Assembly: GCF_009931615.1 (NCBI RefSeq)
Contig: NZ_CP046620.1
Coordinates: 3,084,501 to 3,148,500 of the forward strand
DNA: 64,000 bases
From: Algicella marina
GTDB taxonomy: Bacteria > Pseudomonadota > Alphaproteobacteria > Rhodobacterales > Rhodobacteraceae
Direction: 5' to 3'
Of this stretch, positions 51,693 to 62,500 are shown piece by piece. Made by a program: the position numbers and the translations under genes. The stretch's first letter is position 1. Each line of letters opens with the position of its first letter. The notes below the pieces were generated by a model. The model ran no database searches. It saw only the letters and a program-made list of their open reading frames with translations, and was not told the DNA's origin.

Positions 51693-51788
51693 TTGGCGGC
51701 TCCTTGATTGCGCTTCTGACTCACGATCCTATAGGGTGCGGCTCAGTTTCGACAGGGGTAGAGAGCCCCGTTTGGAGGAAAAGGCAAT

Positions 51789-53000
51789 ATGGCGGGAATC
51801 GTGGTTGTCGGGGCCGGGCAGGCCGGTGCGACGCTGGTGGAGACACTGCGCAAGGAGGGCTACGACGGGCCGGTGACGCTGGTGGGAGCTGAGCAACATT
51901 TGCCATACCAACGCCCTCCACTTTCCAAGAAGTACCTGCTGGGCGAATTGGAAGTCGAACGTCTGCACCTGCGACCACAGAGTTATTATGACAATGAAAA
52001 CATCGCGTTACGGCTCGGAACGCGAGTGCGTGGCATAGATCGGGACACCCGTGAAGTGCATTTTGAAGGTGGCGACAAACTGGCATACGATCAACTTGCG
52101 CTGACAACCGGATCACATGCGCGGCGACTGCCTGAGAGGATCGGCGGGACACTCGGCGGAGTGTATACGGTGCGCGATCTGGCGGATGTGGATGCGATGG
52201 CGGCGGAAGTGGTGCCTGGGCGACATGTTCTGATCGTCGGCGGCGGGTACATCGGGTTGGAGGCTGCGGCAGTGGCGGCGGCCAAGGGGCTACGGGTGAC
52301 GCTGATCGAGATGGCAGACCGGATCCTGAAGCGGGTGGCCTCTGCCGAGACCGCCGAATACTTCCGCAAACTTCATTCTTCTCATGGCGTTGAAATCGTT
52401 GAGGGAATTGGACTTGAAAAACTCGAGGGCGACGCGCGGGTCACTGCTGCACTGCTGACGGATGGTACGCGGCTCGATGTGGATTTCGCAGTTGTCGGCG
52501 TTGGGATCGAACCTTCGACATGGCTGGCGGAGGCGGCGGGGCTGCGGTTGGAGAACGGGATCGCGGTGGACGGATATGGGCGGACGTCGGATCCAGCGAT
52601 ATTTGCCAGTGGGGATTGCTGTTCCTTTCCCTATCGCGGCGGGCGGATACGGCTGGAGTCGGTTCCGCATGCCATTGATTTTTCAGAAGTAATTGCGAAG
52701 AACATGCTGAATGGTGAGGTGGAATACGTCGCCAAGCCGTGGTTCTGGTCCGACCAGTATGACGTAAAACTGCAGATTGCCGGGCTGAACACCGGTTTCG
52801 AGCGGGTCGTGACACGTAGTGGCGCGCGGGAAGGATCATATTCCTGCTGGTATTTCAAAGGGTTGGAACTTCTGGCGGTGGACGCGATGAACGACCCGAA
52901 GGCTTATATGACTGGCAAACGCTGGATCGAAGCGGGGGTTTCTCCGGAAGTGGAATCGCTGGCGGCTGGCGCCGATTTCAAAGAGATTCCAACGGCTTAG
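51789..53000 (+). CDS. FAD-dependent ferredoxin reductase-like oxidoreductase
   Basis: This is a 403-residue flavoprotein. The FAD loop VVVGAGQAGATLVETLR is at residues 4-20, the second dinucleotide (NAD) loop VLIVGGGYIGLEAAAVAAAK near residue 140, and FASGDCCSFPY (FAD ATG/GD motif) near 275. The C-terminal domain with KPWFWSDQYDVKLQIAGLN is the reductase C domain of the rhodocoxin/putidaredoxin reductase type. It passes electrons from NADH to a [2Fe-2S] ferredoxin, which is not encoded here. It is followed after three bases by rsmD. Confidence 0.93.
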   Translation: MAGIVVVGAGQAGATLVETLRKEGYDGPVTLVGAEQHLPYQRPPLSKKYLLGELEVERLHLRPQSYYDNENIALRLGTRVRGIDRDTREVHFEGGDKLAYDQLALTTGSHARRLPERIGGTLGGVYTVRDLADVDAMAAEVVPGRHVLIVGGGYIGLEAAAVAAAKGLRVTLIEMADRILKRVASAETAEYFRKLHSSHGVEIVEGIGLEKLEGDARVTAALLTDGTRLDVDFAVVGVGIEPSTWLAEAAGLRLENGIAVDGYGRTSDPAIFASGDCCSFPYRGGRIRLESVPHAIDFSEVIAKNMLNGEVEYVAKPWFWSDQYDVKLQIAGLNTGFERVVTRSGAREGSYSCWYFKGLELLAVDAMNDPKAYMTGKRWIEAGVSPEVESLAAGADFKEIPTA

Positions 53001-53003
53001 AGG

Positions 53004-53561
53004 ATGAGAATCGTCGGCGGCAGGTGGCGGGGGACGGGACTGGCGGCGCTGGGCAAAGGCGACGCCGCCGCGCATCTGCGGCCGACCTCCGACAAGGTAC
53101 GGGAAAGCCTGTTCAATGTGCTGGAACACGGGGGATATCCGGCGCTCGATGGGCTGCGCGTGTTGGACCTTTTCGCGGGCACCGGTGCACTGGCGTTGGA
53201 GGCGCTCAGCCGGGGCGCCGCAGAGGCGCTGATGATCGATGACGGGGCGAAGAGCGGCGCGTTAATTCGGCAGAATATCGAGCGATTACAATGTGCTGAC
53301 ATTGCAAAACTGCAACGCCGATCCGCCCTCAAACTGGGCGGCAACGCCGGGGCACCCTACGACCTGATCTTCCTCGATCCGCCCTATGGCAAGGGGTTGG
53401 GAGAGCGGGCGCTGACGGCTGCGCTGGCCGGTGACTGGTTGGCTGCGGAGGCGGTGATCGTGTGGGAGGAAAGCGCCCGGATCACCCCGCCGGAGAGGCT
53501 GAGAATCGCCGATCAAAGGCGCTATGGCGACACCGAAATCACGATCCTGCGGCGCCAGTGA
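53004..53561 (+). CDS. rsmD: 16S rRNA (guanine(966)-N2)-methyltransferase
   Basis: This is a 185-residue RsmD. MRIVGGRWRGTGLAALGKGD, RPTSDKVRESLFNVL, the SAM loop LDLFAGTGALALEALSRGA and the catalytic FLDPPYGKG (NPPY-type) are all in place. It methylates N2 of G966 in 16S rRNA within the 30S subunit. It lies three bases downstream of the flavoprotein gene. An AT-richer hairpin region follows. Confidence 0.95.
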   Translation: MRIVGGRWRGTGLAALGKGDAAAHLRPTSDKVRESLFNVLEHGGYPALDGLRVLDLFAGTGALALEALSRGAAEALMIDDGAKSGALIRQNIERLQCADIAKLQRRSALKLGGNAGAPYDLIFLDPPYGKGLGERALTAALAGDWLAAEAVIVWEESARITPPERLRIADQRRYGDTEITILRRQ

Positions 53562-53636
53562 AACCCGCGTATGGGTTTGGTATGGCAAGCCGTCGCGGGG
53601 AAGTCGACTTTTGCGGCGCGGTACGGGTTTGCAGAG

Positions 53637-53708
53637 AAAGGTAATGAAACTGATTACCTTTGAGGTAAGAAGAGCATTACCAGAAACGTAAGTCAGTTTT
53701 GCTGACTT
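53637..53708. repeat. two inverted repeats between rsmD and ade
   Basis: AAAGGTAAT (53637-53645) and ATTACCTTT (53653-53661) are perfect 9-bp arms with a seven-base loop. AAGTCAG (53690-53696) and CTGACTT (53702-53708) are 7-bp arms with loop TTTTG. They lie in 200 bases between convergent genes and are more AT-rich than the flanks. They may form bidirectional terminators, though neither has a clean T-run. Confidence 0.5.
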
Positions 53709-53763
53709 GCTTTCGTCTGTCTCCTCATCCCTCTGTATCCGGCGAACAGCAGGTGGCACCGGC

Positions 53764-55476
53764 TCAGCCGATGATCTCGAACTTCATCACGTCCACCAGC
53801 CCCCTGTCCGTGATCTTGAGGTTGGGAATGACGGGTAGCGCGAGGAAGGCAAGTTGGAGGAAGGGTTCCTCGAGCGTGACACCGAGGGAGAGGGCGGCGG
53901 CGCGGAGGGTGCGGAGGGTTTGCTCAACCTCTTCGAAAGGTGCTTCGCTCATCAGGCCGGCGACAGGGAGGGGCAGTTCGGCGAGGATCTGACCATCACA
54001 GGCCACGGTGAAACCGCCCTCGATTTCCGTCAGGCGGGTTGCGGCGAGGGCCATGTCTTCGTAACTCGCGCCGACCACGGCGATGTTGTGGTGGTCATGG
54101 CAGACGGTGGAGGCAATGGCGCCCTTTTGCAGGCCGAAGCCCTTCACGAAGGCGGTGGCGATGTTGCCGTTGCGGCCGTGGCGTTCGATGACGGCGATCT
54201 TGATGAGGTCGCGAGACGGGTCGGGGCGTTTGTCACCGTCCTCCACCGGGATGGTTTCGTGCAGGTGCTCGGTGATGATCTTGCCGGGGAGGATGCCGAT
54301 CACGTCCGTCTCCGCGCGGTTGGAGGTGGTGCGGAAGCTGGCGGGCGTGATCGCGGGGGCCTTGACGCTTGCGCGGCCCACGGGCGGGATGGTTTGGCGG
54401 GCGGCGTAGGCTTCCGGCGTGAGGCGGATGCCGCCGGAGAAGACGATTTCGGCGCGGCACTCGGCGAGGCTTTCCATCACTACGATATCGGCGCGCTTGC
54501 CCGGCGCGATGTGGCCGCGATCCTTCAGGCCGAACGCCTCGGCCGCCGAGAGGGTGGCGGCGCGGTAAACGGCCAGCGGCTCGCAGCCGGCGGCGATGGC
54601 GGTGCGGATCATGTGGTCGAGATGACCCTGCTCGGCGATGTCGAGGGGGTTCCGGTCATCCGTGCAGAAGGCGATGTAGGGGGAATTGCGCTCCGTGATC
54701 AGCGGCATCAGGGCTTGAAGATCCTTGGAGACGGAGCCTTCACGGATCAGGATGCGGAGGCCCTTCTGCAGCTTTTCCAGCGCTTCTTCGGCGGTGGTCG
54801 CCTCATGCTCGGTGCGGATGCCGGCGGCGATATAGGCGTTGAGATCCTGCCCCCGCAGCAGCGGCGCGTGGCCGTCGATATGCTGGCCCGCGAAAGCGTG
54901 CAGCTTGGCCATGCAGCCGGGATCGCGGTGGATGACGCCGGGAAAGTTCATGAATTCGGCAAGGCCGATGCCCTGGGGGTGGCCGTGAAGGGCGGCCAGT
55001 TCCTCCGCCCCGATCTCGGCCCCGGCGGTTTCCATGTGCGAGGATGGCACGCAGGAGGAGAGTTGCACGCGGATGTCCATGCAGGTGCGGGTGGCGGCAT
55101 CCAGAAAATACTCGATGCCGGGCACGCCGATCACGTTGGCGATTTCGTGCGGGTCGCAGATGGCGGTGGTGATGCCGCGCGGTCCGACGCAGCGATCGAA
55201 CTCGAACGGGGTGACGAGCGAGGATTCGATGTGCAGGTGCGTGTCGATGAAGCCGGGTGTGAGGATCTTGCCGGAAACGTCGATGATCTCGGCGGCGTCG
55301 TAGGTGCCGACGCCGGCGATGGTGCCGCCAGCGATGGCGACATCGCCTTCGAGGAATGCGCCGGTGATCGTGTCGAAGACGCGACCGCCGCGCAGGACGA
55401 TCTCGGCAGGAATTTCGCCGCTGGCGGTGGCGATACGGTCTTCGAGGGAAAGTGGCATGAGGCGATGACCTGACAT
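53764..55476 (-). CDS. ade: adenine deaminase
   Basis: This is a 570-residue enzyme of the Ade family, which converts adenine to hypoxanthine with two metals. The amidohydrolase motif [14 protein letters not shown] is near residue 75. The adenine-deaminase-specific CFTDDR-like [18 protein letters not shown] is near 285, and the C-terminal domain has [14 protein letters not shown] and [11 protein letters not shown]. Length is normal. The start may be ATG 55476 or the ATG at 55458 (MPLSLEDRI). It is back-to-back with the diacylglycerol kinase-family gene. Confidence 0.94.
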   Translation of the reverse strand: MSGHRLMPLSLEDRIATASGEIPAEIVLRGGRVFDTITGAFLEGDVAIAGGTIAGVGTYDAAEIIDVSGKILTPGFIDTHLHIESSLVTPFEFDRCVGPRGITTAICDPHEIANVIGVPGIEYFLDAATRTCMDIRVQLSSCVPSSHMETAGAEIGAEELAALHGHPQGIGLAEFMNFPGVIHRDPGCMAKLHAFAGQHIDGHAPLLRGQDLNAYIAAGIRTEHEATTAEEALEKLQKGLRILIREGSVSKDLQALMPLITERNSPYIAFCTDDRNPLDIAEQGHLDHMIRTAIAAGCEPLAVYRAATLSAAEAFGLKDRGHIAPGKRADIVVMESLAECRAEIVFSGGIRLTPEAYAARQTIPPVGRASVKAPAITPASFRTTSNRAETDVIGILPGKIITEHLHETIPVEDGDKRPDPSRDLIKIAVIERHGRNGNIATAFVKGFGLQKGAIASTVCHDHHNIAVVGASYEDMALAATRLTEIEGGFTVACDGQILAELPLPVAGLMSEAPFEEVEQTLRTLRAAALSLGVTLEEPFLQLAFLALPVIPNLKITDRGLVDVMKFEIIG

Positions 55477-55618
55477 TCGTTTGGGTGTTCCGGACCGGTT
55501 TACCGCTTTTGCGGGTGCAATGCAGCATTTCTCGGCGCGAAATGGGTGTCACCGGTGGTGGAACCGGTTTGCCCCACGCGGCTTTACCATGGACACACGC
55601 CAGTTCGAGAGAGGCACC

Positions 55619-56521
55619 ATGGGCAACAAGGCCTGCGCGATCATCAACAGAAAATCCGGTCGCGGCAGCGACGAGGAGAGTTTTGCCCAAACACTGAAGC
55701 TGCTGGAGGATCGCGGTGTCGAGGCGATCCTGCTGAAAAAACCGGCCGACATGGCGAAGGCCGTTGATGAGGCGGTCGCCAAGGGGTTTGACCCGATCAT
55801 CGCCGCTGGCGGCGACGGGACGATCTGCGGCGTCACGGAAGCATTGCGAGGCAAGGGGCCGCGGCTGGGAGTTCTGCCGCTGGGCACGTTCAACTATTTC
55901 GCACGCAGCCTCGGCCTGCCCGAGGATGCCGAGAAGGCGCTGGATGTCGCGTTGAACGGGGCTGACTCGACGCTTTCGTTCGGCGAGATCAACGGCAAGG
56001 TTTTCCTGAACAACGCCAGCATCGGTGCCTATGCCGCCGTGCTGGAGGTGCGGGAGGATATCTACAAGAATTGGGGCCGCTCCCGGTTGGCGGCCTATTG
56101 GTCCGTCATCGTTGCCATGGCGACGCTTTACCGTTCGCTCAAGATGAAGATCACGGTTGATGGCAAGGTTCACCAGATGCGTTCGCCGGTGGCGTTCGTC
56201 GCCATCCGGGCCTATCAACTGGCGGAGTTCGATCTCGAGGGCGTCGAGGAGATCGAGGACGGCAAGATGGCGCTGCTGGCGGCCCGTGACTCCGGCCGCT
56301 GGATGCTGTTGTGGAGGGCGATGCGCATCTTCTTTCGCGGCGCGCGCAAGGGGCAGGATTACGTGCTACTCTCGGGTAAGGAGATCGATATCGAAACCAG
56401 TGCCGCCCGTCGGTTCGCGCGGGATGGCGAGCGGGAGCGGATGGCGGGGCCCTACCGCTTTCGCCTGAAGGAGAATGCGATACCGATTCGCGTGCCGCAC
56501 CCCGAAGAAAACGAGGCTTGA
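55619..56521 (+). CDS. diacylglycerol kinase family (YegS-like) lipid kinase
   Basis: This is a 300-residue protein from the ATG at 55619, chosen because GAGAGG lies just upstream. An in-frame ATG at 55589 would add ten residues. The DAGK catalytic loop AAGGDGTICGVTEAL is near residue 62, and LGVLPLGTFNYFARSLGLP and NNASIGAYAAVLEVRED are typical of this lipid kinase family. It phosphorylates a lipid alcohol with ATP at the membrane. The exact lipid is unknown. The metallophosphoesterase gene begins at its stop codon (TGATG). Confidence 0.88.
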   Translation: MGNKACAIINRKSGRGSDEESFAQTLKLLEDRGVEAILLKKPADMAKAVDEAVAKGFDPIIAAGGDGTICGVTEALRGKGPRLGVLPLGTFNYFARSLGLPEDAEKALDVALNGADSTLSFGEINGKVFLNNASIGAYAAVLEVREDIYKNWGRSRLAAYWSVIVAMATLYRSLKMKITVDGKVHQMRSPVAFVAIRAYQLAEFDLEGVEEIEDGKMALLAARDSGRWMLLWRAMRIFFRGARKGQDYVLLSGKEIDIETSAARRFARDGERERMAGPYRFRLKENAIPIRVPHPEENEA

Positions 56522-57342
56522 TGCGACTGTTCCTGTTGTCAGACCTGCATTTCGGTCGCGCCAACCCGGACCTCGTCGCCCCGTTGCTGGCCACCATCGA
56601 GGAAGCCGCGCCTGACCGTGTCGTGATTGCCGGTGACTTCGTACAGCGGGCGCGGGCATCGCATTTCAGACCTGCCTGCGAATTTCTGGAGCGCCTGCCG
56701 GTGCCCTGGGACGCGGTGCCGGGCAATCACGACATTCCGCTCTATAACCTCCCGCAGCGGGTGCTGGCACCGAGGGCCGCATATCGCCACTGGATCGCGA
56801 CCGAGACCGAACCGCGCGTGGCGTCGGATGATGCGGTGATCGTGGGGGTCGATACGACGCACCGGTGGCATCATCAGCGCGGGATCGTGCGGCGCGGGCA
56901 GATCAGGCGGGTGGCCGAAGAAATCCGGGCGAATGCGACGGAGCGGGCCGTGGTGATCCTTGCGCATCATCCGTTCCATCAATCCAGCGAAATCGAAAAA
57001 AGGCTGATGCTGAACGCCCCGCGTGCGCTGGAAAGTTGGGCCGATGCCGGCCCGCACATCGTGCTGACAGGGCATTTGCACAAGTGGACGGTGGAGCCGT
57101 TCGTGACCCGGAAGAACAAATCCATGACGTTGCAGGTTCACTGCGGCACCGGCCTGTCGACCCGGCTGAGGGGCGAGCCTAATGATTGTGCGATCCTCGA
57201 CGTGTCGGCCGAGCGGGTGACGATCGAGCGGCTCTCGGTGCCAGAGGGCGAATTCGCGTTCATCCGGGGCCAGACCTACAGCTATGAGGTTGGCGATGCG
57301 GGGTGGATCAACGTCGGGAATCAGACTTCGGACGCGGGGTGA
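56521..57342 (+). CDS. calcineurin-like metallophosphoesterase
   Basis: This is a 273-residue metallophosphatase. Motifs in order: LFLLSDLHFGR (residues 3-13), VIAGDFVQRAR, AVPGNHDIPLYN, ILAHHPFH and LTGHLHKWTVEPF. The pattern D-H, GD, GNHD, H, GHxH is complete. It uses a two-metal centre to hydrolyse phosphoesters. The substrate is not evident. No signal peptide. It is translationally coupled to the lipid kinase gene, so a lipid phosphate or nucleotide-lipid substrate is possible. Confidence 0.9.
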   Translation: MRLFLLSDLHFGRANPDLVAPLLATIEEAAPDRVVIAGDFVQRARASHFRPACEFLERLPVPWDAVPGNHDIPLYNLPQRVLAPRAAYRHWIATETEPRVASDDAVIVGVDTTHRWHHQRGIVRRGQIRRVAEEIRANATERAVVILAHHPFHQSSEIEKRLMLNAPRALESWADAGPHIVLTGHLHKWTVEPFVTRKNKSMTLQVHCGTGLSTRLRGEPNDCAILDVSAERVTIERLSVPEGEFAFIRGQTYSYEVGDAGWINVGNQTSDAG

Positions 57343-57463
57343 CACGCGCGCCTTGTGCCAAGGCGATGACCGTCTGGCGACGCGCGGGGACGCCAGAAAG
57401 ATACCTGTTGCCGTGTACGGGACCCGCAGCTAACCATTTTGCAGGCTGACGTGGAGGCGTGAG

Positions 57464-57994
57464 ATGGCAAGACTCGTGTTCGCTATGAACGTGTCGCTCG
57501 ACGGATATGTCGACCATGATGGCTTTGCGCCGGGTCCCGAGCTTTTCAAGCACTGGACGGACTGCGTGCGGGAGGCTGGGGGCAGTCTCTACGGTCGCAG
57601 GCTCTACGAGATCATGCGCTATTGGGACGAGGAACAACCGGGCTGGGGCGCGAACGAGCGAGCCTTCGCAGAAGCGTGGCGCGCACAGGATAAGTGGGTC
57701 GTCTCTGCCAGCCTGCAAGAGGTGGGGCCGAATGCGACACTGGTGGAGGGCGACCTCGCCACGGCGGTGGGGCGGCTGAAAGCGGAACGGGAAGGTGAGA
57801 TCGACGTGGGCGGCCCGGTGCTGGCGGGGAGCCTTTCGGCGCTGGGGCTGATCGACGAGTACCGGCTCTACTACCACCCCGTCGTGCTGGGGAAAGGCAC
57901 GCCCTTCTTTGCGCAAGTGCCGCCGGCGCTGCGGCTGGTCTCCACCGATGCTTTCGAGGGTGGCGTGACGAGGCTGACCTTCGTGCCTGCCTGA
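57464..57994 (+). CDS. RibD C-terminal/dihydrofolate reductase-like protein
   Basis: This is a 176-residue protein with the DHFR-like fold seen in RibD C-terminal domain proteins: ARLVFAMNVSLDGYVDHDGF at the start, LYGRRLYEIMRYWDE, and EIDVGGPVLAGSLSALGLID near residue 115, followed by YYHPVVLGKGTPFF. It probably binds NADPH and reduces an unidentified small substrate. It is a stand-alone gene convergent with the DAO flavoenzyme gene. Confidence 0.85.
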   Translation: MARLVFAMNVSLDGYVDHDGFAPGPELFKHWTDCVREAGGSLYGRRLYEIMRYWDEEQPGWGANERAFAEAWRAQDKWVVSASLQEVGPNATLVEGDLATAVGRLKAEREGEIDVGGPVLAGSLSALGLIDEYRLYYHPVVLGKGTPFFAQVPPALRLVSTDAFEGGVTRLTFVPA

Positions 57995-57998
57995 AGGC

Positions 57999-59207
57999 TC
58001 AGATGATCGCCGCCTCGGTGAGGTGGCGCCGGGCCTCGATACGCTCCAGGTGAAGGGATGAGAGATCGAGCGTGCGGTAGTGCCCGTGTGCGATCCATTC
58101 CGCCATGCCGCGGCCGACCGCAGGGGCCTGCTGGAAGCCGTGGCCGGAAAAGCCGTTGGCGAGGATGAAGTTCGTGGCCTGCGGGTGGGACCCGAGGATG
58201 GCGTTCTGGTCGACGGTATTGAAGGCGTAGTGGCCAACCCATGAGCGGACGAGGCGGATGCGCTCGAAGTCCGGGATGCGGTGGGCGAGTGCGGGCCAGA
58301 CATGCTCCTCCCACAGGGTGAAATCCTGCGTGAAGTCGTCAGGCTCTACCGCCGGGTCAGGCCGGGCGGGGCAGCCGGCCATGTAGAGCGCGCCATCGGA
58401 ACGGACGTGGATGCCCGAGGGGTCGATGGTGAGGGGGAGCGGGCGCGGCAAGGGCGCCTCGGCGGAGAAGACGAAGGTGTAGCGCTTGCGCGGCTCGACC
58501 GGCAGGACGAGGCCGGCCATCGAGGCGGTGCGGGCGGCGCGGGGGCCGGTGGCGTTGACGATGTGGCCCGCGGCGATGGTGGTGCCGGAGGAGAGGGTGA
58601 CGCCGGTGACGCGGTTGCCTGCGCGGCCGATGGCCGTGACCTCGCCCGCGATCCGCTCCACCCCCCGCTCGCCCGCCTTGCGGCGCCACCAGTCAAAAAG
58701 GGTGGTGCCGTCGAAATAGCCTTCGTCCTGCGTGTTGTGATTGGCGGCGAGGATGTCGGCGAGGTTGTAGAACGGGTACTCGGCCGCGACCTGGTCCGGC
58801 GAGAGATGGCGGGTGCCCGCGCCGCAGGATGCCTGCAACGCTTGAGCGGTGCGGAGGCCGGCGGCGGCCTCGGGCGTGGCGGCGAGGTACATGTAGCCGA
58901 AGCGGTCGAAGGCGATCTCTGGGATGCGCTCGTCGCCGCCCATGCGCTGCCGGAAGGACTTCACGTAGTCGGCAGCGAACTGGCTGATGCGGATGTTGAT
59001 CTTGGTGGTGAACTGCTGGCGCATGCAGCTGTTGGTGTGGGCGGTGGAGGAATGCTCGAAGCTCGGGTCACGCTCGACCACCAGCACGGAGCCGGTGAAA
59101 TCGGGGCTGTCGGCGAGGAACCACGCGATGGCCGAACCGACCATCGCGCCACCGATGATGACGACATCGTAGGAGGTACGGGCGGGTTCGGTGGGGTGTG
59201 CTGGCAT
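57999..59207 (-). CDS. FAD-dependent oxidoreductase (DAO/FOXRED1-like family)
   Basis: This is a 402-residue flavoenzyme. The FAD loop YDVVIIGGAMVGSAIAWFLA is at about residues 13-32, and ERDPSFEHSSTAHTNSCMRQ, then NATGPRAART and the C-terminal NGFSGHGFQQAPAVGRGMAE, are typical of glycine/D-amino-acid oxidase-like enzymes. The substrate is probably an amine or N-methyl amino acid. No partner subunit lies next to it. The ATG at 59207 has AGGAG five bases upstream. Upstream codons in frame are ignored. Confidence 0.87.
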   Translation of the reverse strand: MPAHPTEPARTSYDVVIIGGAMVGSAIAWFLADSPDFTGSVLVVERDPSFEHSSTAHTNSCMRQQFTTKINIRISQFAADYVKSFRQRMGGDERIPEIAFDRFGYMYLAATPEAAAGLRTAQALQASCGAGTRHLSPDQVAAEYPFYNLADILAANHNTQDEGYFDGTTLFDWWRRKAGERGVERIAGEVTAIGRAGNRVTGVTLSSGTTIAAGHIVNATGPRAARTASMAGLVLPVEPRKRYTFVFSAEAPLPRPLPLTIDPSGIHVRSDGALYMAGCPARPDPAVEPDDFTQDFTLWEEHVWPALAHRIPDFERIRLVRSWVGHYAFNTVDQNAILGSHPQATNFILANGFSGHGFQQAPAVGRGMAEWIAHGHYRTLDLSSLHLERIEARRHLTEAAII

Positions 59208-59519
59208 GGTCGCTCCTGTTGCCGGTATCGGGGCAAGGGGCGGAGGGTTTGGCAAGGGGAAAAGTGGGGCGGTGGGTTAACACCAACTCTACGGGGTAAT
59301 GCGCAACAGTGGGCCAGCGCTGGCCCGTGGGGTGGCGCACGTGAACTCGACGCTATGCGATTTATGCCAGCTACATGTCTCTGACCTTTGATGTCTGCAC
59401 CGACACAAGCCAAGCGCCAGCCCGCGCGGACGGGCCGGCGCTGGCCCGGCGGCGCTTCGCGCCTTGCTCCGGGCCGAATAGGCGTTTGGACGGCACTGGC
59501 TTGCCGCGCCGCGCATGTG
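59208..59519. other. gene-free stretch with two 16-base palindromes
   Basis: Between the DAO gene and the nuclease gene (both minus strand), 312 bases carry no supported gene. The palindrome GGGCCAGCGCTGGCCC is perfect at 59311-59326. A one-base variant, GGGCCGGCGCTGGCCC, lies at 59432-59447. Both could fold as strong hairpins. There is no T-run, so a plain rho-independent terminator is not supported. Confidence 0.5.
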
Positions 59520-62500
59520 TCAGACCACGGCCAGCGGGTCGTCGAGGTCGAGGCCGATGATCAGGGGGTCGTGGTCGGAGGCGGCGAAGACGCCGTCTTC
59601 GAAGAAGGCGGGGTTGGTGAACTCGCTGGAGTAGTTCAGCAGGCCCGGCTCCTGCGCGTTGATGTGCCACTCGGTGACGCCGGTGATGTTGCCCGCGAGC
59701 GAGGTGGAGCCGAAGGCCTGGTCGAGCGTGCCGCCCTGCCCGTCGAAGATGAAGCTGAAGGCTTCGTCCTGGCCGCCGGGAAGGAAGCTGTCGATCAGGT
59801 CGATGTAGTCGGCTGTCTGGTCGCGGAAGGCCTGCGTCGGGTCTTCCTCGGCATAGGCGTTGAAATCGCCGAGCACGAGGAAATCCTCGCCCAGCGCAAG
59901 GCCCGGATTGGCGGCCTGTGCGGCGGCGAGGTAGGCGCCGGGGAGCCATGCCGAAAGCTCGTTGGCGGCATCCGTGCGCACGGCGTTCCAGAAGCCCTGC
60001 CCGTTGCCCTGATCGTAGTTCGGATCGGCGAGCACGGCGTCGATATCGGCCTGTGTGATCGCGGTGCTGCCGCCCGCGAGGGCCGCGACGGCGTCGGCCA
60101 CCACGTCCTCGAGGTTGCTGTCGCCCTTCGACTTGAAGTGGTTGGAGACGACGGTGAAGGTGTCGCCCGTCGTGTTGTCGACGAAGGTGGCGGCGACGGC
60201 GGGGCGGGAGCGCTGGAAATCGCCAAGCTGGTCGTCCGACGAGGCGACCTGGTTGAGGACATCGGCGAGCGCGAAGGTGTCGGCCGCCGAGGCTTCCTCG
60301 AACTCGAGGTAGTCGGCGTAGACGGGGGTGACGGCGTTGGCGTCAAAGATGATGCCGGTGGTGATGGCATCGGTGCCGATGAAGCCATCCGGGTCGCCAC
60401 CGGTGGGATCGACGAACTCGAAGTTGGCCGAGAGGCCGCGCAATGATGCCTCGGCGTTCAGCGCCGCGACCAGCGTGGCGATGGCGGAGGTCGTGCCGAA
60501 GCCGTTGTTTTCAAGCTCCTGCAGGGCCAGCACCTCGGCCCCGGTGCCGAGCAGCATATCGACGAGCGCATCGGTCTGGCGTTCGAGATCGGAGGCGGAG
60601 GTGGCGCCGCGCGGCTCCAGATCATCGGGGCCAGAGCCGCCGCCGGAACCGTCATCGAGCGTGGTGAAGAAGTTCAGCACGTTGGCGGAGGCGACCTGAA
60701 TATCGCCGCCCACATCGTCGGGCGTGTCGGGGCGGGCGTCGGCGTTGGTGCTCTCGTCCAGCACCAGTTGTTCCTGCACGATCACCTGAAATTCGGCGGG
60801 CGCGCCGAAGCCGTTGGAGGTGAAGGTCATGACGCCTTCGACGGCCTCGACGATCTGGGTGCCGAGGCGCAGCGTGGGCCCCTCGGCGGTGAAGGTGTCG
60901 CCCGCGTCGAGATAGCCGTTGCCGTTATCGCCCTGTGCCGCAGGGATGTATTCGAAGCCGTCCGGGTTCTGGGCGGAGACGCCATCTTCGAGGATCAGGC
61001 GGTTGTTGGCGTTGTCCTCCATCAACTCCTCGATGGCGGCGGCTTCCGTCTGGGCATCGAAAAGCTGGGTCGGCTGGGTCTGGGTGCCGGCGCTGATGGC
61101 GACCTGACCGTAGCGGGCGAGTTCGAAGTTCTCGATCACCGTCAAAGCCTCGCTCGTGCCGGAAGTGACGGAGACGCGCATGCCCTCGACCGCCTCGTAA
61201 TCGGCCTGCGTGGTGTCGGGCGAGATGAGGACGGAGGCGGCTGTAGGCATCTCCTGATCGGAGGCGATGAGGGTGGTGGAGGTGACGCCGGAGATCTGCG
61301 TCTCGCCGCCGAATTCATCGACCGTGCCCTCGATGGTGACCTGCTGGCCGATCGCGATGGTGCCGAGGCCGCTGGCGCCGGTGAAGACGAAGATGCCTTC
61401 GGAGGTGGCGGCGTTTCCGTCGGCGTCGGCGTCTTCTTCTTGCAGGAAGTAGCCGTTTTCATCGACGTAGGTGACGATGGCCGTGACCTGCACCTGCTGG
61501 CCGACGAGGGCCGAGGTATCGCCTGCGCCCTGGATTTCGGAGATGAGGACGGGGGTGCCGCCCGTGCCGGTGCCGGTGCCGCCCGCGGTGGGGGTGTAGC
61601 CGGTGCTGCTGCCGAATTCGGTGATGACGAATTCGCCGCCGCCATCTTCGCTGCGCTGTGCGCCTGCGGCGAGGAAGGTGCCATCGGGGCCGACAACGAC
61701 ATCCGAATAGAGGATCGGGCTGGAGGCATCGGTGAGCGCCACTTCGTCCTGCACGGCCGTGAATGGCGGGCTGTCGAGGGTGCCGTCATCGTCGGCGTCG
61801 AGGTCGTCGCCCTCGGCGCCGGTGAAGCCTTCGACCAGCAGGAAGGTGGAGGCGCCGTTGGTGAAGGTGTTGTCGGCGAAGTTCAGGTCGCCCGTTACCG
61901 GGAAGGTGGCTTCGGCGCCGGGCGAGGTGGCGAGGAAGAAGCCGTTGTCGCCGATCACGCCGCCGGTGAAGTCGATCACCGAGAGAACCTCGCCGGGGTT
62001 GAAGGCGGTGGAGCCGCCGATCTGGACGAGGGAGTAGCCGTCAAGCGAGGTGCCGGCCTGCCCGAAGAGTTCGACGAATTCCCAATCCGTGCCGGTGGTG
62101 GAGACGGCAAGCTCGTTGATGATCAGGGGCTGGGGCGCGTTGTCCTCGCCGCGGGTTTCGGCGCGGGGGCCATCCCAATCGTCGTCCTCGCCGCGCTGGA
62201 CGGAGAAGCCGATGGGCGTGTCGCCGGGCTCAGATACGCCGATATCGGTGGAGAGGACGCCATCGGCCGCACCGCCGGAGCCGGTGAGCGTGCCTTCGTA
62301 GGAGAGGAATTCGATCAGCGTGCCATCTTGCGAAAGGGCGATGCCATCGGGGCTGCCGTTCTGGATGCCCGAGACTTCGACCACGTAGTAATCGTAGGTG
62401 CCATCGCTGGAGGCGAAATCGGCGGCCTCGACGGCCTCGGTGTCGTACACGGCGCTGTTGGAACCGTTGTAGAATTCGAGCAGCATGCCGGTGATGTCGG

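Noticed and set aside
53854-55473. 539-codon open frame on the plus strand opposite adenine deaminase
   Set aside because: It is the antisense of ade: Gly/Asp/Val-rich composition typical of the complement of a GC-rich coding strand, no motif.
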